Assembly (NCBI GenBank): GCA_024529925.1
Contig: JAFEUB010000774.1
Coordinates: forward strand, 1-64,000
Length of the DNA: 64,000 bases
Direction: 5' to 3'
Origin: Ophthalmolycus amberensis
Taxonomy: Eukaryota > Chordata > Actinopteri > Perciformes > Zoarcidae
Part shown: positions 45,601 to 57,834 of the stretch, piece after piece
Layout of the letters: each line of letters starts with the position of its first letter
Position numbering within the stretch: the stretch's first letter is position 1
The notes under the pieces: model-generated
Database searches by the model: none
What the model was told of the DNA's origin: nothing
The model's input: only the letters and a program-made list of their open reading frames with translations
Position numbers and translations under genes: made by a program

Positions 45601-48220
45601 TGGTAAGACTATACAGGCCCCTTAGTCATGAGCATGTGGTCCCCGTTTTTCATAACCTTTGTTTCTGGTATGAATGGCTCGTAGGATAGCTTTTGTATAC
45701 AACAGGACATAATTAGGCATACTTTTGGAAATGTGTATTGTTTTCATTAGCAGCATTACTGATTAGATTCTTCAGTGAGGAATTGAAGTGTGTGTTACAT
45801 ATAACGTGAACAATATGAAGAACGCCGTTTATAGCATGGATCAGAATAAGTTCTGGAGCTGTCCATGACCGACCTATGACCCACTGGGGAAAATCATACA
45901 CGTATGAATGCATGACATAATCATACTTACATAAACGTACAAAGAGACAAACTGGGACACACGTATGCATATCTCTTCAAAGAGATAATATATTTTCCTT
46001 CTGTTCAATCAAAGGCAAACGACCCAGAGAATGTAAGACTGTAGATGTCAGTGTGAGAATGTGTCCACATACAAGTAACAGAAAGACAGTGCTTCAAAGC
46101 TCACCCTATGGTATCACTCACTGTGACACTGAACATCATCTAGCATCTGCTAATGTGCAGAGACTATTGCATTTATAAAAACATCAACACTGGACTGGTT
46201 TCCAAATTCAGGGGATACTGGCCTGTCTTTCAAACTGCTAATCATCAATCAAGAACTGTGAAATTAATGAATGCATTATCATATTTTACAGCTTAAAAGC
46301 TTCCTGTTATTTAACTACATCAGCTATATGGAACTTTATGAATCACAAAGTGCAAACATTCACAGTTTGTGTCTATTTCCAAGGTGTGACACAATAACTG
46401 AGATGTGCGTTTCACACCTAACAGTTTACGATCGACCAGAATGTTGTTGCATGAAGCCCAGCAGAGCAGCAGGTGGGAAATACTGTTGACCATATTGGAG
46501 AATGTGTTCTCACAGCTATAGTTATGAGTGCTGACCGATTATGTTTATATTTTGTGCTCTTACTGTTATGATCATAAATTAGTAGTGAAAGGTCTGTAGA
46601 TATCAGGGATGCCTAGGAAACAAGCTAAACGTCTTGCAAGGTAGTACTCTGTGTCTGCAGGTGGCAGCGTGATATTTTAGAAGACGCAGCCTTCTGGACC
46701 ACTGAATGAATCTGATGTGTCGAACTGGAGCCACAACCTCCCCAAGTGTCAAGCAGAGTTTGTGTCTAGGTGTTATGCTCCAAAGAAGACCGTGAACATA
46801 AATTAAAGTTGTAAAGTGAATGTGTTTTCACATAAATACAAGTGACAGAAAAAGAGAGGGAGTTCTGTGGAAAGCAGAGGCAGACACGGTAAAGGTATAA
46901 TCAAATCTTCAGTAGGCCTACGGGAGAAGTGAAAAGGGTTGTTTTTTTTCGAGAACTGCAGCAGCAACACTAAAAGTCGTATAAGAGCTGCAGAGAAAAA
47001 CCGAGCTGAGAGAAGCAGATCAACAATCATCCCAGCGACACAGTTCATTAAGACTCATTCCGCAGCAGAATAGTAGCACTGCGTGCATTTGGGACTGCAG
47101 TGCAACAGCAAGCTCCTGTCACATGATGCTTCCAGGGACAACAAAGCCAAAACTCAACTGCACAGTAATCTCAGCAGAGGTTTAGAAGATGGTAATGCAA
47201 AGGAGCTTCTTTGTGGATCTAAGGGAGTCAGACTGGATATGAATAAGATTAGAATCTATCCCGTCTCCTGGAAATGACATTTATTGTATATATATATACA
47301 CAAGTAATTTGTTTTACCAAGAACTTTTCAAATGATGTAACCGCTGAGAATGCATTCTGTAGCAATGTTTTTTCAAGTGAAGAAAGTGCCACATGAATGA
47401 CAGGAAGGTGGCGAGGGTTGATATGCACATGTACATGTCTTTCATACCTGAGAAACAGCATGGTTTTTGGTTGAATGTTAATAAAGTAAGCGTGTCCTTA
47501 GTGGTCGCCATATTAACTTGTTTGCCCGCATCTTTAGAATGCTGATATGAAAATATTGTTCTTTCTGTTATAATTTACCCTTTTATATTTTGTTGAAAAA
47601 ATATTACAATGACCTATGTCATTTGTCAGGAAGCAAACAATTGTTTTATGATGAGGCCAGCCTCTGGAAATTGCATTGCTTATCTTTATCATTTGTTAAA
47701 TATTTCATGTATGCAGAACATATCCCTTTGCCTCAGCCATCATGACGATTAGGTAGTGAAAACAACCCTGAAACATTCCTTCATATCCTTTTAAATCAAA
47801 GAAACCAGTGTATTTTAAATCCCCATCTTCTTTTTTTATATATAGTTGCACTCTCCTCGTGTCCGTATGTTGCATTGGCATCGAGCCTACACTTCAAATA
47901 GAGAAGCCAGCTGACCAGCTGGGAGTCAGGAAGCACATACCATGACCATGCCATTTCTCAGTATGTGGATACTGGCGCTGCTGTTGCTGCTGTGCTTTAC
48001 AAGCTAACTAACTGGCTGTCTGCCTGTGCAAGAGCAGTGGCAGTTGCATAAGCATGCTTGATGTGAGTAGAGCAGTCGGGCACAGATCCTGCTTTGTAAT
48101 ACCGAGCTGTCTAATGCGGAAACGTCTTTGACGTCCAATTCGCTTTCTCTGGCAGCTTAATAAAGATGAAGAGAGCACTCCTGTTTATTTTGGGGTTTTA
48201 TATTCAGAAGGTTATGTAAT
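42640..48220. other. Intergenic, nothing recognised
   Basis: No exon chain, RNA gene, transposon ends or repeat family were identified. Open frames on both strands are below 90 residues and lack motifs. Confidence 0.55.
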
Positions 48221-48229
48221 CGTCAACTC

Positions 48230-48620
48230 TTGCGCCACCAGCAGGTTGACGTTTTTTGGTTCAGAGTGAAATGTCTCAACAGGAATTGGTAGGATTGGCA
48301 TGGAATTAAGCACAAACATTCATGTCCTTCTCAGGATAAATTGTATTAACGTTGGTGATTCTCTGACTTTTTATCCAGCCCTATCATCAGGTCAAAATTT
48401 AAATGTGTCCAAATACCTGCAAAACTAATTAGCCCCACCGGTTAGAGCTGTTCGTTGTGTTTAATGCTAATTAGGACATGTTTTCATGCTAAACTAAGAT
48501 GGTAAAGCTAAACATCTGCACATTAGCATTCTGAGCATGAGCATGTATGAGCCGACATTAGCATTTAGCTCAGACTGATCCAGAGTACAGCCTCACAGTG
48601 CTGCCAACATGACTGTAGAC
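48230..48620 (+). repeat. Teleost interspersed repeat, second copy of the 21.56-kb family
   Basis: Phrases such as GAAATGTCTCAACAGGAATT, ACATTCATGTCCTTCTCAGG, TATCATCAGGTCAAAATTT, TTAGCATTCTGAGCATGAGC and CAGCCTCACAGTGCTGCCAA mark a very common percomorph repeat, rich in TTAGCAT and GCTAA words. It is diverged and non-coding. Confidence 0.6.
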
Positions 48621-48624
48621 TCCT

Positions 48625-50160
48625 AGTCAAGAAAAGAGACAACTCATTTAAACTTTATTCATGCCTACTTATGATAGAAAAGATACACGTTTCTGACTTT
48701 TAATCTCATTCTCTTATTCTCTCTTTTTTTAAGGGTTTTCTCTGTTGTTTTCCCTCCTGATTCAGTTGGGAACAATTGGTCAGTTTTGCTCACTGGACAA
48801 ATGCTTTTTTTTCCTCTGAATAAATGAGATGGACTTTAAGCAGCAATGACGTTATATATTAACTACATTAACAAGTACACATTTATAAAATTGATACTTC
48901 TAGTTCAGTTCTTATGATTGTTTGAGCCACGTTCAAAGCAGTAGCATATAATCACACAGCTGTGACTGCAAATTTCAGTATCACCTTGCCAATTAGTCAC
49001 TTATTATTTCAAAGTGTCCTACTTTTTGGTGAATTTTGATTTACCTGGTAGGCGAAGTCTAGATATGTGTTTGAAAGAGTTGGGCTGGATCGAGGAGGTG
49101 ACAGAAAAACAAAAGTAAGCCAACCGCCAACTGATGCCCAATTTATTTAACAACTGCCAGGATGAGAACGGTCAGAATGCTGTCGTTCAATGAATGCACA
49201 AGAAAAACACAAAGATGCTGGCAAAAGAAACAAGACAGTCTACGGGGATTTATGTTTGAGCAGCCAGGGAACCCACTCTGTCCTCTCACTCGTTGCTACC
49301 ACCCAAACCCATTAAAGACGTAACTTTGATAGCCAAGTTTTTATTTATAGTATATTATGCTCACTTTTCTCTAGGTATGTCAATTATAATGATATCATGT
49401 TTTGTTACAGTGTAGCTTGGTGACAGACTCACAATGATATCACTGGCAAAGGACAACAGCTACAGCGTAAAGTTATCTTAAATGAAGAGATCTTTTTTCC
49501 CCCTTTCTCCTAACATTAGGTTTACTAGAGAGCCCAAGGGGGTGAACTTCCATGGCTACATGTTGCCACAAATTTGTTACTGAGACAACCTACTACGGCT
49601 GCTTGAGAAGCAATACTGTACAAAACTCTGATTCTGGCCTGGAGGCAAGAGAAATCATTTAAATCGCTCTGCAATCTTACTGGCATCCAAACTACAGCGA
49701 AAGAAGATGCTGGAGCAATGCCCTTGCTTCGGGCACTGCACAATTAAAAAACGCAGCTGTCCACTCAAACATCCCTGTACCAGCAAAGAGGAGTGCAATG
49801 ATTAAACACTGCTGAATAATTTCCTGATTAATGACAAAATCCAGCTAAATGTTAATCATGCTTTCCACTGCATCTGTGTGTTCCTGGGCAATCATTCTGC
49901 TAAATGAATTATTTGCTATCAATACATTTTAGCATTTGTTTGGCTGTGTGTTTAGTTTATAAAACATTGACAGGTTTATGGAGTGACCATTTCATAAAAG
50001 CAATAAACCTTTCTTGCTTTTTATGGCTTTCTGGTTTGAGGCTAAGTGTATTGTATCTACCGTACACTTGCACCTTTTGCAACAAGGTTATTTTTATCAA
50101 TTGCTGATCTGCAAAAAGCGGTACATGTTTGTATCTATTCTCAGCCTAATTATTGCAATG
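48625..50160. other. Intergenic, nothing recognised
   Basis: No gene or known repeat is seen. A minus-strand open frame at 49525-49743 has no motif and no start context worth noting. Confidence 0.55.
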
Positions 50161-50169
50161 CACCTTACT

Positions 50170-50490
50170 TGGGTGTCAGGCAGGGCTCCTTTCACTGACT
50201 CTGCAAAGACTCTGCTGCTCGACTCATTACCGAGTCAAAGAGGCATGATCACACAACCCCTTTACTTGCTTCCCTGCACTGGGAAATGTTATTGCTTACT
50301 TTTAAGGCCTTATATGACCTTGCTTCTAAATATATCACTGATTTATGGACCTGCTATGTGCCTCCTCTCAAACATTAAGATCTGCGGCTGCAGCCCTTCT
50401 GGAACCCAGGTCACAGTTTGTGAAAAAGGCTGATGGGGCTTTTGCTATTAGAGCTGAACTCAGACACACTATCTCGATTCTTTGAAATAT
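50170..50490 (+). pseudogene. Decayed L2/Rex-type LINE reverse transcriptase C-terminus
   Basis: Across shifted plus-strand frames the segment gives remnants of the usual ending of L2-clade polymerases: a LPALGN-like block for the LHWLPV motif (about 50270-50290), FKALYDLA-like (50300-50325), DLRLQP and EPRSQF-like pieces (50380-50420), and KADGAFAIRAEL (about 50423-50458) for the GDRAFAVRAP motif. Frameshifts and stops show it is dead. The longest frame, 50014-50433, is not a gene. Confidence 0.6.
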
Positions 50491-50963
50491 CTTTAACTTT
50501 TCTAGTTGTGAAAGCTTTTGAAAATGTTAGATTTACGTTTTTATTTATGCTGTTGTCATTCCTCTTTATCAAATCGTATTCATTTTATTGTATTTACTTC
50601 ATGAATACTCATGTCATTTGGACTCATTTAAATTTTTCCAGCAGGTAATTGGTGACTGACAATATCTGGATGCAAGCGTATGAACATGAGCAATAATAAA
50701 AACACTCAAATATCGCCCAACATTTTTTGGAATAGGATTTTGTGGCCGTCAAGAACCATCATCCCCCAAATTCAGGAGAGCAAGGAATGTACAGATGTAA
50801 TCAATGCATTTAAAATGATTTAAATAGAACTGATCAAAATAGTTTATTACAAGTGGGAGCATTTTCTCAGACATTCAAACTCCTAGTTCCACAGTAACAA
50901 GAATGCATCTATTACTGGTTTTGTAGCGTAATGCTGGAGCGGAGATAATCGTGATGACTAATA

Positions 50964-50975
50964 GGGGGGGGGGGG
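50964..50975 (+). repeat. Poly-G tract
   Basis: Twelve consecutive G bases; simple repeat. Confidence 0.9.
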
Positions 50976-52576
50976 TGGTCAAAGTGAAATTAGCCACAAG
51001 GATAATGAATCATGTCTCAATGTGACTCGTCACGCCGTGCCAACACAGCAGCACCTTATGCCACTCCAAACATTGCTGCCTAGTTGGCTCTCTGCTGACC
51101 TCCCATAAGAGTGGACCACAGAAACCTCACAGTGTTTCGTTTTGCAGTTTTTCATACACCTGGGAAGGTATGAGTTGTCTTTTGTTTTCATATTAACAGA
51201 CCTCCATTACTGTCAGGAAGTCGACACAAATTCTACCATGCTTTTCTGACACTGAAAACGTCATACAATAGATTTGATGGCGGTGAGTGGTATAGGTGAG
51301 CCATGTGATCTGAACCCAATCTAGTAACAATTTATTTTATCCTCCACAATCTACATTGTAGCACAATCTGGTGGTATGAATCAGGTACCCATTGAAAACT
51401 AATCATAATTTACCCATTTTTGTAAATACTGGTTACTGACAGTGTTCAGCACAGGAAAACAAACGTTTGGGGAAAATGGTGTTAACAACACTGGCATTCT
51501 GCAGACACTAACAAGTAATTAAGTGAAGGTAACTATTTTGTTTCCCAGTGCTGCACCGCAAAGGTTTGTATTGACAAAAATCATGACAAATAATCAATAG
51601 TCTATTTTCCCTTTCCTCTAAAAAGGGCCAATTATTTTGTATGTGTTTGTTTGAGTAGAAACTGGTAAGAATTATTAAGGTTTCAATTATTTATCATAAG
51701 ACAAGACTGTGTATAAAAGTGTATAGTATGAATAAGGATGTCTGTGATTGTTGTGGGGGTATAATGGATATTGCCCTTCATATAAGCAGTATTATGAACA
51801 TTATGAAACATATACTGGAATGCTCAGGGGCCTTAATGTGACAAATACGAATGTTGACAAACAACACGGTTTTCTGTGTTTACAGCACTCCCAATGTTAC
51901 AGTGTGTTACATGTATGTGTGCTGATGTGGAAGTGAAGTAGCAAATAAATGACTCGAGAAGAATTCCATCACAGGGTACTGTTCTCAAAAAGGACAGTGT
52001 TATTACAGAGAGGTTCATAAAGAACATGTGTTTATGTTATGTTGCTGTTTTGTTCCGGCTAAGAACAGCCACCACTCTCTTCCCATCAATTATTGCAGTG
52101 CTTTACTAAAACACATGCTGCTGCTGCTTAAGCCACTACACACTGAATACCAACTGGAGCACATCAAGGGACGATATAACTAGTCCGCAGTGGGAGCCAA
52201 CTTGGTCGGACAAATACTGCCTCAATTGCTTTGAACTGGATTGGACTGGACTGCAAGGAAACAGCTGGAGGGTAGTTGTTTACTTGTCCCCTGCCCCAAA
52301 AACACATGGAAGTATGCAGACACACACACACACACACAAGCCCACAAACGTGCCGTGTAAACACAGATTCTAAACTAAATTACATTTCATTTCATTTCTT
52401 TGTCACCATTCAAGTCAAATGATATATTATAAATTCACCCTCCTCTGCAAATCTTGTCCCACAGTGCACACTCTCAGGATCCCTAGACACATTGTCAAAA
52501 TCTTAAACCCTCTCGAATATCATTTTAGATGATAAGAGACAAACTACCCACGCAGAGAAAACTGTCAGACACAAGC

Positions 52577-52605
52577 TGTGTGTGTGTGTGTGTGTGTGTG
52601 TGTGT
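52577..52605 (+). repeat. (TG)n microsatellite
   Basis: A 29-bp TG run followed by GCGCGCG-like bases, an alternating purine-pyrimidine tract of the type that can adopt Z-form. Confidence 0.95.
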
Positions 52606-54877
52606 TGCGCGCGTGTTGAATCCATGAGGAATGCTTTATCATCAGAAAATGGTATTAGCTTGATAGACTAAGCTGGGGTTTTTTTGCAAGAAGTTATCTG
52701 TAACTTTGCGGAGGAACGCTCTTGTTACATGAGTCCAAACATTCCATACTCAAGGTCCTGGGTGTTACTGACATCTTTCCTCACAGACACCGCAACAGCA
52801 TGTGCAGATGATCAACCATCTGCACCTTTATTTAGAGCATGCGTATACCTCTCGAACTGTAAATTTGCTGGGCGTAAAACTGAAACGATGAAGCAGAGTC
52901 TCTGTGGATTTGACACTATATGAGTCACTCATTTGCCACAACACATATAAATCAGTTTGATCCCATCTGACAACATTCCCTCACCTAAAAGTAGTTTCAT
53001 TCCCCTAGCTCCTTCTGAGTGGGCAGCTCAAACGGTCAAGAAGGGAGCTGAGGTTTTACAGACGCTGAATTACGGCAACTAAGGAATCCCAGGTGTGTTA
53101 AGACTTTCTCATGAGAATTAACTTACAATCAGCGGATGTCGAGAGATAGCAAGACTGCTGAGAGGAAAGACATTGAAAAATGACAAGTTGGAGTGAGGGG
53201 GTTGAACACAGGATGGAGCTGCGTATATCACAATAGGAATGAGCTAACAGTTGGAGCCTGAGGTTCTCATCTGTTGGTTCTTCCCCAAATGCACTAAAGT
53301 CCCAGAGGACTTGCATTCAAGCAAGAAACCCTGAGACATCAAAGCAATGGTTCTGTACAACAGCAACAATTAACAAACTCCAGTACTTTGAATTTTCTGG
53401 CTCAGTACTTGGCTGATTCTTGAGGCACTGTAAGATACATATTGATAGCAAATAAAGTACAAGTCAACAAGAAATTTGTTAAAACTATTTGTGCTGTCAG
53501 AGAGATCAGTGTAAATGAGACAGTAGAAGCAGAAGCATGTCTTTGGCACCGGAGGGAGCAAACGGAAATAAAAAGGGAATTAAGATAAACAAGAGAATTT
53601 AACGGCTTTCACACAGAGGAAATCTGACTTGAATGTGTTTGTTTAGCTTCATGAGATCAAAAAACTATTTTAGATACCACAAATAAACTCCTCTTCATCA
53701 CTGGAGGAATGTGGCTTGATGCCATTCCTTTTGTTGTGCAGAATAGCAAGGGGAGACATTTCTGCCTTCAAAATCCTACATTGCCAACACAGTCACTTTT
53801 ATTCACCCTCTGTGCTTTGTTTGATGAAGATATTTTATTCATGTCCAGGGGATAATTGGGGATTATCGGCTCTAAGCTGACATTTTGATGGCTTTTAAAG
53901 AACACATTTGCTCTGAGACAATAGTGTGTTTCTAAGTATAGTTTTATTGTGAGCGTATCTGTAAAAGAGCGAGCCATTGTGAAAACTAAAACGAAGTTGA
54001 GCACCCAATTAAATCCATCTCTTTCTGTTGTGTAAACTATTTAATTAGGCATTGTCTTAAAGTCAAAAAGAGATATTGCTGCATTTCTTTTGGTTTGCTT
54101 CTAGTTTGTCTTTTGTGAAAGAAAGGTCTAGAGGTGTCATACTACATGTGTGTACTTATTTCATAGGGGGCAGAGGAACTCATATGATTGTCCCTAATTG
54201 ATAACGTACTCCAACAAACCCATTCATGTATGATAATGTATTCCCTCTAATCTCACCCTGCTTTTATGTGCAGTACACACTGCGTCCACAGCGACCATTC
54301 ATGCACACTGTACACTACGTGTCCACGCTCCATTATTTCACTGTTCAGTTCACTACAGTTTCTGGTGTTGCTTCTCACTGTCATTTTGTTCAGTTTTTTC
54401 TACGAGGTGGGAGAGTGATGAATAAATTTCTGTTTTTTGCTATCCCACCTTACACCCCCATACACTATTCACCATCTTAAACCATTAATTCAGTGGCCCA
54501 TTGTGTACGGTCCTGACAAGTTATGAAACATCATTTTTATCCATCACAATGGCTCTCTCTCAATTTGTCTCTCCCTCACTCACTCACTCTCGCTCCCACT
54601 CTTGACGGTCTCCAAAAATGTCCCATTTTCAGAAAGTTTGATGTTGTTCAGAGTTTTGGGTTTCTCAGCCACTGCTGCTGTTTGTACCCATCCATTTATC
54701 CTTCAAATGAAACACTGAACTTTTTACCAAATATCAGGGGTGAGGAGGAAAACAGGAGACCGCCCATACAAGGAACAATAGGTGAAAAAAGGTGAAGGTG
54801 AACACAATCATTGCAAATGTGTGATTTTCTGGATGGTCAAATTTTGTGTGTCTGCACTCCACCATATGCTCTGTTGT

Positions 54878-55649
54878 TGGCATATTAGGGGTGGGGGAAA
54901 AAATCGATACAGCATAGTATCGCGATATTTTGCGTGGCGATATTGTATCGATACACCGACGCAAAGTATCGATCTTTTATTATATAAACTAGAAAAAAAA
55001 ATTTAATTTTATTTCTTTATTTTTCTTTTTTTTAGAAAAATCAAATCAATTACTTTTTCCGTCCACTAGATGGTGCTGAGTTGTTTTCTGGTGAGGTCAG
55101 CAAAGGTCCCGGGTCAGTGTGATTGGTAGGAAGTTGGTCAAAACAAAGATAGAGACATCTGGCCTCACAACGGGGTTAAATCTGCCAACAGTAGCCAGGC
55201 TCATGGGGAGAGTGCAGCGCATAACTGTCTCTCTGCCCTCGACGTCCACGAATCGCAAGTTATACTGAGTTATATAACTCTTATATCCTACTTATACAAG
55301 TTATAGTTCATATACTGACTCCACATGTTTGCATTTAGTTAAGTTGGACTATGTAGTAATACAGTAATGTAGTAATACAAACAGTTCAGTTTGTCAGGTT
55401 CATGCAACATGTATGACATTGTTGGTCTGTCTTGACAATCCTATTTTGACAAAAGTTTTCCTTTGGGGACATCATTTGAAGTTGAAAAAAGTAATAAATC
55501 GCAATATAGGCCTATGGTATCGCAGTATCGTGATAATATCGCAGTATCGTGATAATATCGCAGTATCGTGATAATATCGTATCGTGACCTAAGTACCGTG
55601 ATAATATCGTAGCGCGGGATCTCTGGTGATTCCCACCCCTATGGCATAA
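54878..55649. mobile_element. hAT-like non-autonomous element with TAGGGGTGGG ends
   Basis: The element 54886-55641 (756 bp) begins TAGGGGTGGG and ends CCCACCCCTA. The flanks TGGCATAT (54878-54885) and TGGCATAA (55642-55649) agree in 7 of 8 bases, as for a hAT target-site duplication. The start contains ATCGATACAGCATAGTATCG and TATTGTATCGATACA, a very common fish repeat signature. No transposase frame is seen. The right side carries a 19-bp tandem repeat and abuts a large palindrome. Confidence 0.75.
55521..55579 (+). repeat. Tandem repeat of a 19-bp unit
   Basis: About three copies of CAGTATCGTGATAATATCG follow one another, with a partial, diverged copy further on. The array lies inside the right part of the hAT-like element. 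Confidence 0.85.
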
Positions 55650-55668
55650 TATGCCATAGGGGTGGGAA
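55630..55668. repeat. 39-bp perfect palindrome at the transposon edge
   Basis: Positions 55630-55649 and 55649-55668 are inverse copies around a central A. The left arm is the right end of the hAT-like element plus its flank. The right arm repeats the flank and the first bases of the element end in opposite orientation (TAGGGGTGGG). Confidence 0.9.
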
Positions 55669-55686
55669 AAACCAAACAAAGGGGTG

Positions 55687-55719
55687 AGTAAAACCAAACA
55701 TATTATGTTTGGTTTTACT
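55687..55719. repeat. 15-bp inverted repeat with 3-nt loop
   Basis: Arms 55687-55701 and 55705-55719 are exact inverses (AGTAAAACCAAACAT type). It lies 18 bp after the larger palindrome. A third partial copy, AAAACCAAAC, lies at 55667-55678. Confidence 0.85.
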
Positions 55720-57610
55720 GGCTCTGCGTCACATCGGTTATATACAAGCTAAACATGCAGGCCTACTGACAGGGCATGGGTATTTATGGTTTACAGAACA
55801 GGATTTTGCACCAGTAGTCTCACTGACTGGTTTGTAGTCAGACAATCTGTCCAACATGCCCAGATTTTATTAATTCATTGCCTCTAAAAATCACACTTTC
55901 AAAGATATAACACTGTGAAACAGAGCAGTGAATGTGGATACATGAGCAGTGCAGAATGTGTGTGTGTGTGGTCACACACCCCCTTGAGGTCAGCGGACAC
56001 AAAAACCTATACATCACACACATGGATACAAATATCTATACACACAATTGACAACTAAGTGTTCTGGTGCAATATGCCACCTAGAGTAGTAATTCACTTT
56101 GTTCATTATTTAATTGTGAATGACAATAGTTCCCATTTAACTTTTCTGGCTGGAACACTAGGAAGCCATTACGAGCTAAAATATTGTTATCGTGCAAAAT
56201 ACATTTTGTTCCCAACATTATTTGCGGGCCACTGAATGAAGTAGTCACAGCAATGTTACATTCTGTCAGAAATCCTTGAGATTTCCTCGACTCCCCGGGG
56301 AAGTGATGCCGCCCTTTTTAAATGGAGCAACACTGCAAGGTCCCGCTACACTTTGACTACTATCCAAAGGAAGATTTCTATCAGTATTCTTTCAGTGTTT
56401 TTTCACCCTTCTAAGCCCTAATTCAAGTTATGAAGGTCATAACACAGCATATGGCTGTAAAGCTATTTGTCATCTAAATGCATTGTGGGGTCTACAGGGA
56501 ATATTCATAATATATGAAGGGGAGAGCTCATAATATGATAAAAGATAAATGGAATAAAAGATGGACAAGCTGTTGGATAACAGCATTTTGTGATACTAAT
56601 AACAATTAATCTTGTTTGTTTCTGATTGATTCATGAAATACTGCCACCCATTTATCAAATAAGTATATTAACAGGTTTCTCTTGTATCCCTGAAGAACAT
56701 TTCCACAAAAATACATTCATCAAATTAGCACAGAAAATGCTGATAATTTGGCAAAGTTATAATGAAGCCATCTCGCGTGAAGCTACAGACTGATTCCATT
56801 CTTTAAGAATTAATTTATGCATTAGAAGTTCAGTGTTCAATGTCTCACAGGAAGAATGTTGCTCATCTCTGAAAAACATTGTGAGGAGCTTTGTAGAAGT
56901 TCTCCTCTGAGACATTAACCACAAACAAGCACAGGGGGCAAAACAAGGCTGTCATCTGAAGGACAGCTGATATCAAGCAATCAATTTATCACATTTAGCA
57001 ATTTTCTAATATATCATTTTTATTATTATTTTATGGAAGTTAGTGGCTCACCTTGGAAAGAAGATAAACCAGATGAGGGGAGGCGGAGATGATTTCCAGA
57101 TTGAATTGTCTCTTGAGCATGTATCGACCAGCAGATGGAGCTATAACAAACAGACATGCACATCATAGATGCAAAACGGCAGGTGTGTGTACGCTTCGTC
57201 TCTTTGTGTTGTGCCTGCAAGAATCTATTGTTGTTCATTTTCTCATGAAGACATTGGACAAAATTAAACTTTGAGTGAATTACAAAAATACAGTTCAAAT
57301 AATTAAATTAATTAAAAACGACCTCATTTAATTTTCAACCTGCACATGTTTGGAATGAATTCATAAAAAACAAGTTTATTCAACAAAGCAGTCATCTTTC
57401 AGTCTAGCTTGTGTTTGTGTGTTCCCTTGGTATCTTTCTTCATGGATGTTTTTAGATCCTCAGTGATGTAATGAAAAAATCCAATGAGTCAATTGTCTGC
57501 ATCCTGTTCGTTCATCTCAGCTAAAAGATAAAATAACTATAATCACTGCGGAGATTTACTTCTCTTGCAAGTATCTGCTTTGCACACAAGGTTTTCACCG
57601 CAAAGCTACA
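55720..57610. other. Distal upstream region of cd96, nothing recognised
   Basis: No exon, RNA gene or repeat family is identified apart from a short TG run near 55957-55970. Confidence 0.5.
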
Positions 57611-57622
57611 GCGCTACACATA

Positions 57623-57647
57623 TGACTCACTCTGTGTGGCTTCCTGT
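57623..57647 (+). promoter_or_regulatory. Candidate AP-1 and ETS sites upstream of cd96
   Basis: TGACTCA at 57623-57629 is a perfect AP-1 core. CTTCCTGT at 57640-57647 is, on the minus strand, ACAGGAAG, a strong ETS-type site. They lie 127-151 bp before the chosen ATG. Such pairs are frequent in T-cell and NK-cell promoters. Function is inferred from motif and position only. Confidence 0.3.
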
Positions 57648-57773
57648 GAAGGTAGGTCTTCCTGCTCTCTGTCTCTCTCTCTAACCTCAGTCGACAGTCT
57701 ACTCTCTCTGTCTTGGCTGAATCCCTCAATGGAGTCAGCCCGATTGGTCGTAATGAGTTTTAGGAGCTCAGAC

Positions 57774-57834
57774 ATGGCTAGAGGTGCCCTGGGAACAGCC
57801 TTCTCTCTCCTGCTCCTTGCCTCAAGTATACAAG
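57774..57834 (+). CDS. cd96: cd96 exon 1 (signal peptide)
   Basis: It encodes MARGALGTAFSLLLLASSIQ, a short charged start, a hydrophobic core and a small-residue cleavage zone. The donor is GTAATC at 57835, phase 1. Upstream in-frame ATGs would add 7 or 15 residues. An open frame reaching back to 57636 has only a GTG there and is not a start. Confidence 0.8.

Larger units (their letters stand above)
50491..54870. other. Intergenic, nothing recognised beyond simple repeats
   Basis: It contains a G run at 50964-50975 and a TG microsatellite at 52577-52605. No exon, RNA gene or transposon end is recognised. Confidence 0.55.

Noticed and set aside
50014..50433. 139-codon open frame (+)
   Set aside because: It overlaps LINE polymerase remnants in other frames and has no motif of its own.
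57636..57728. Longer N-terminus for cd96
   Set aside because: The frame opens with GTG, and the added sequence would bury the signal peptide. The ATGs at 57729 and 57753 remain possible but less compact.
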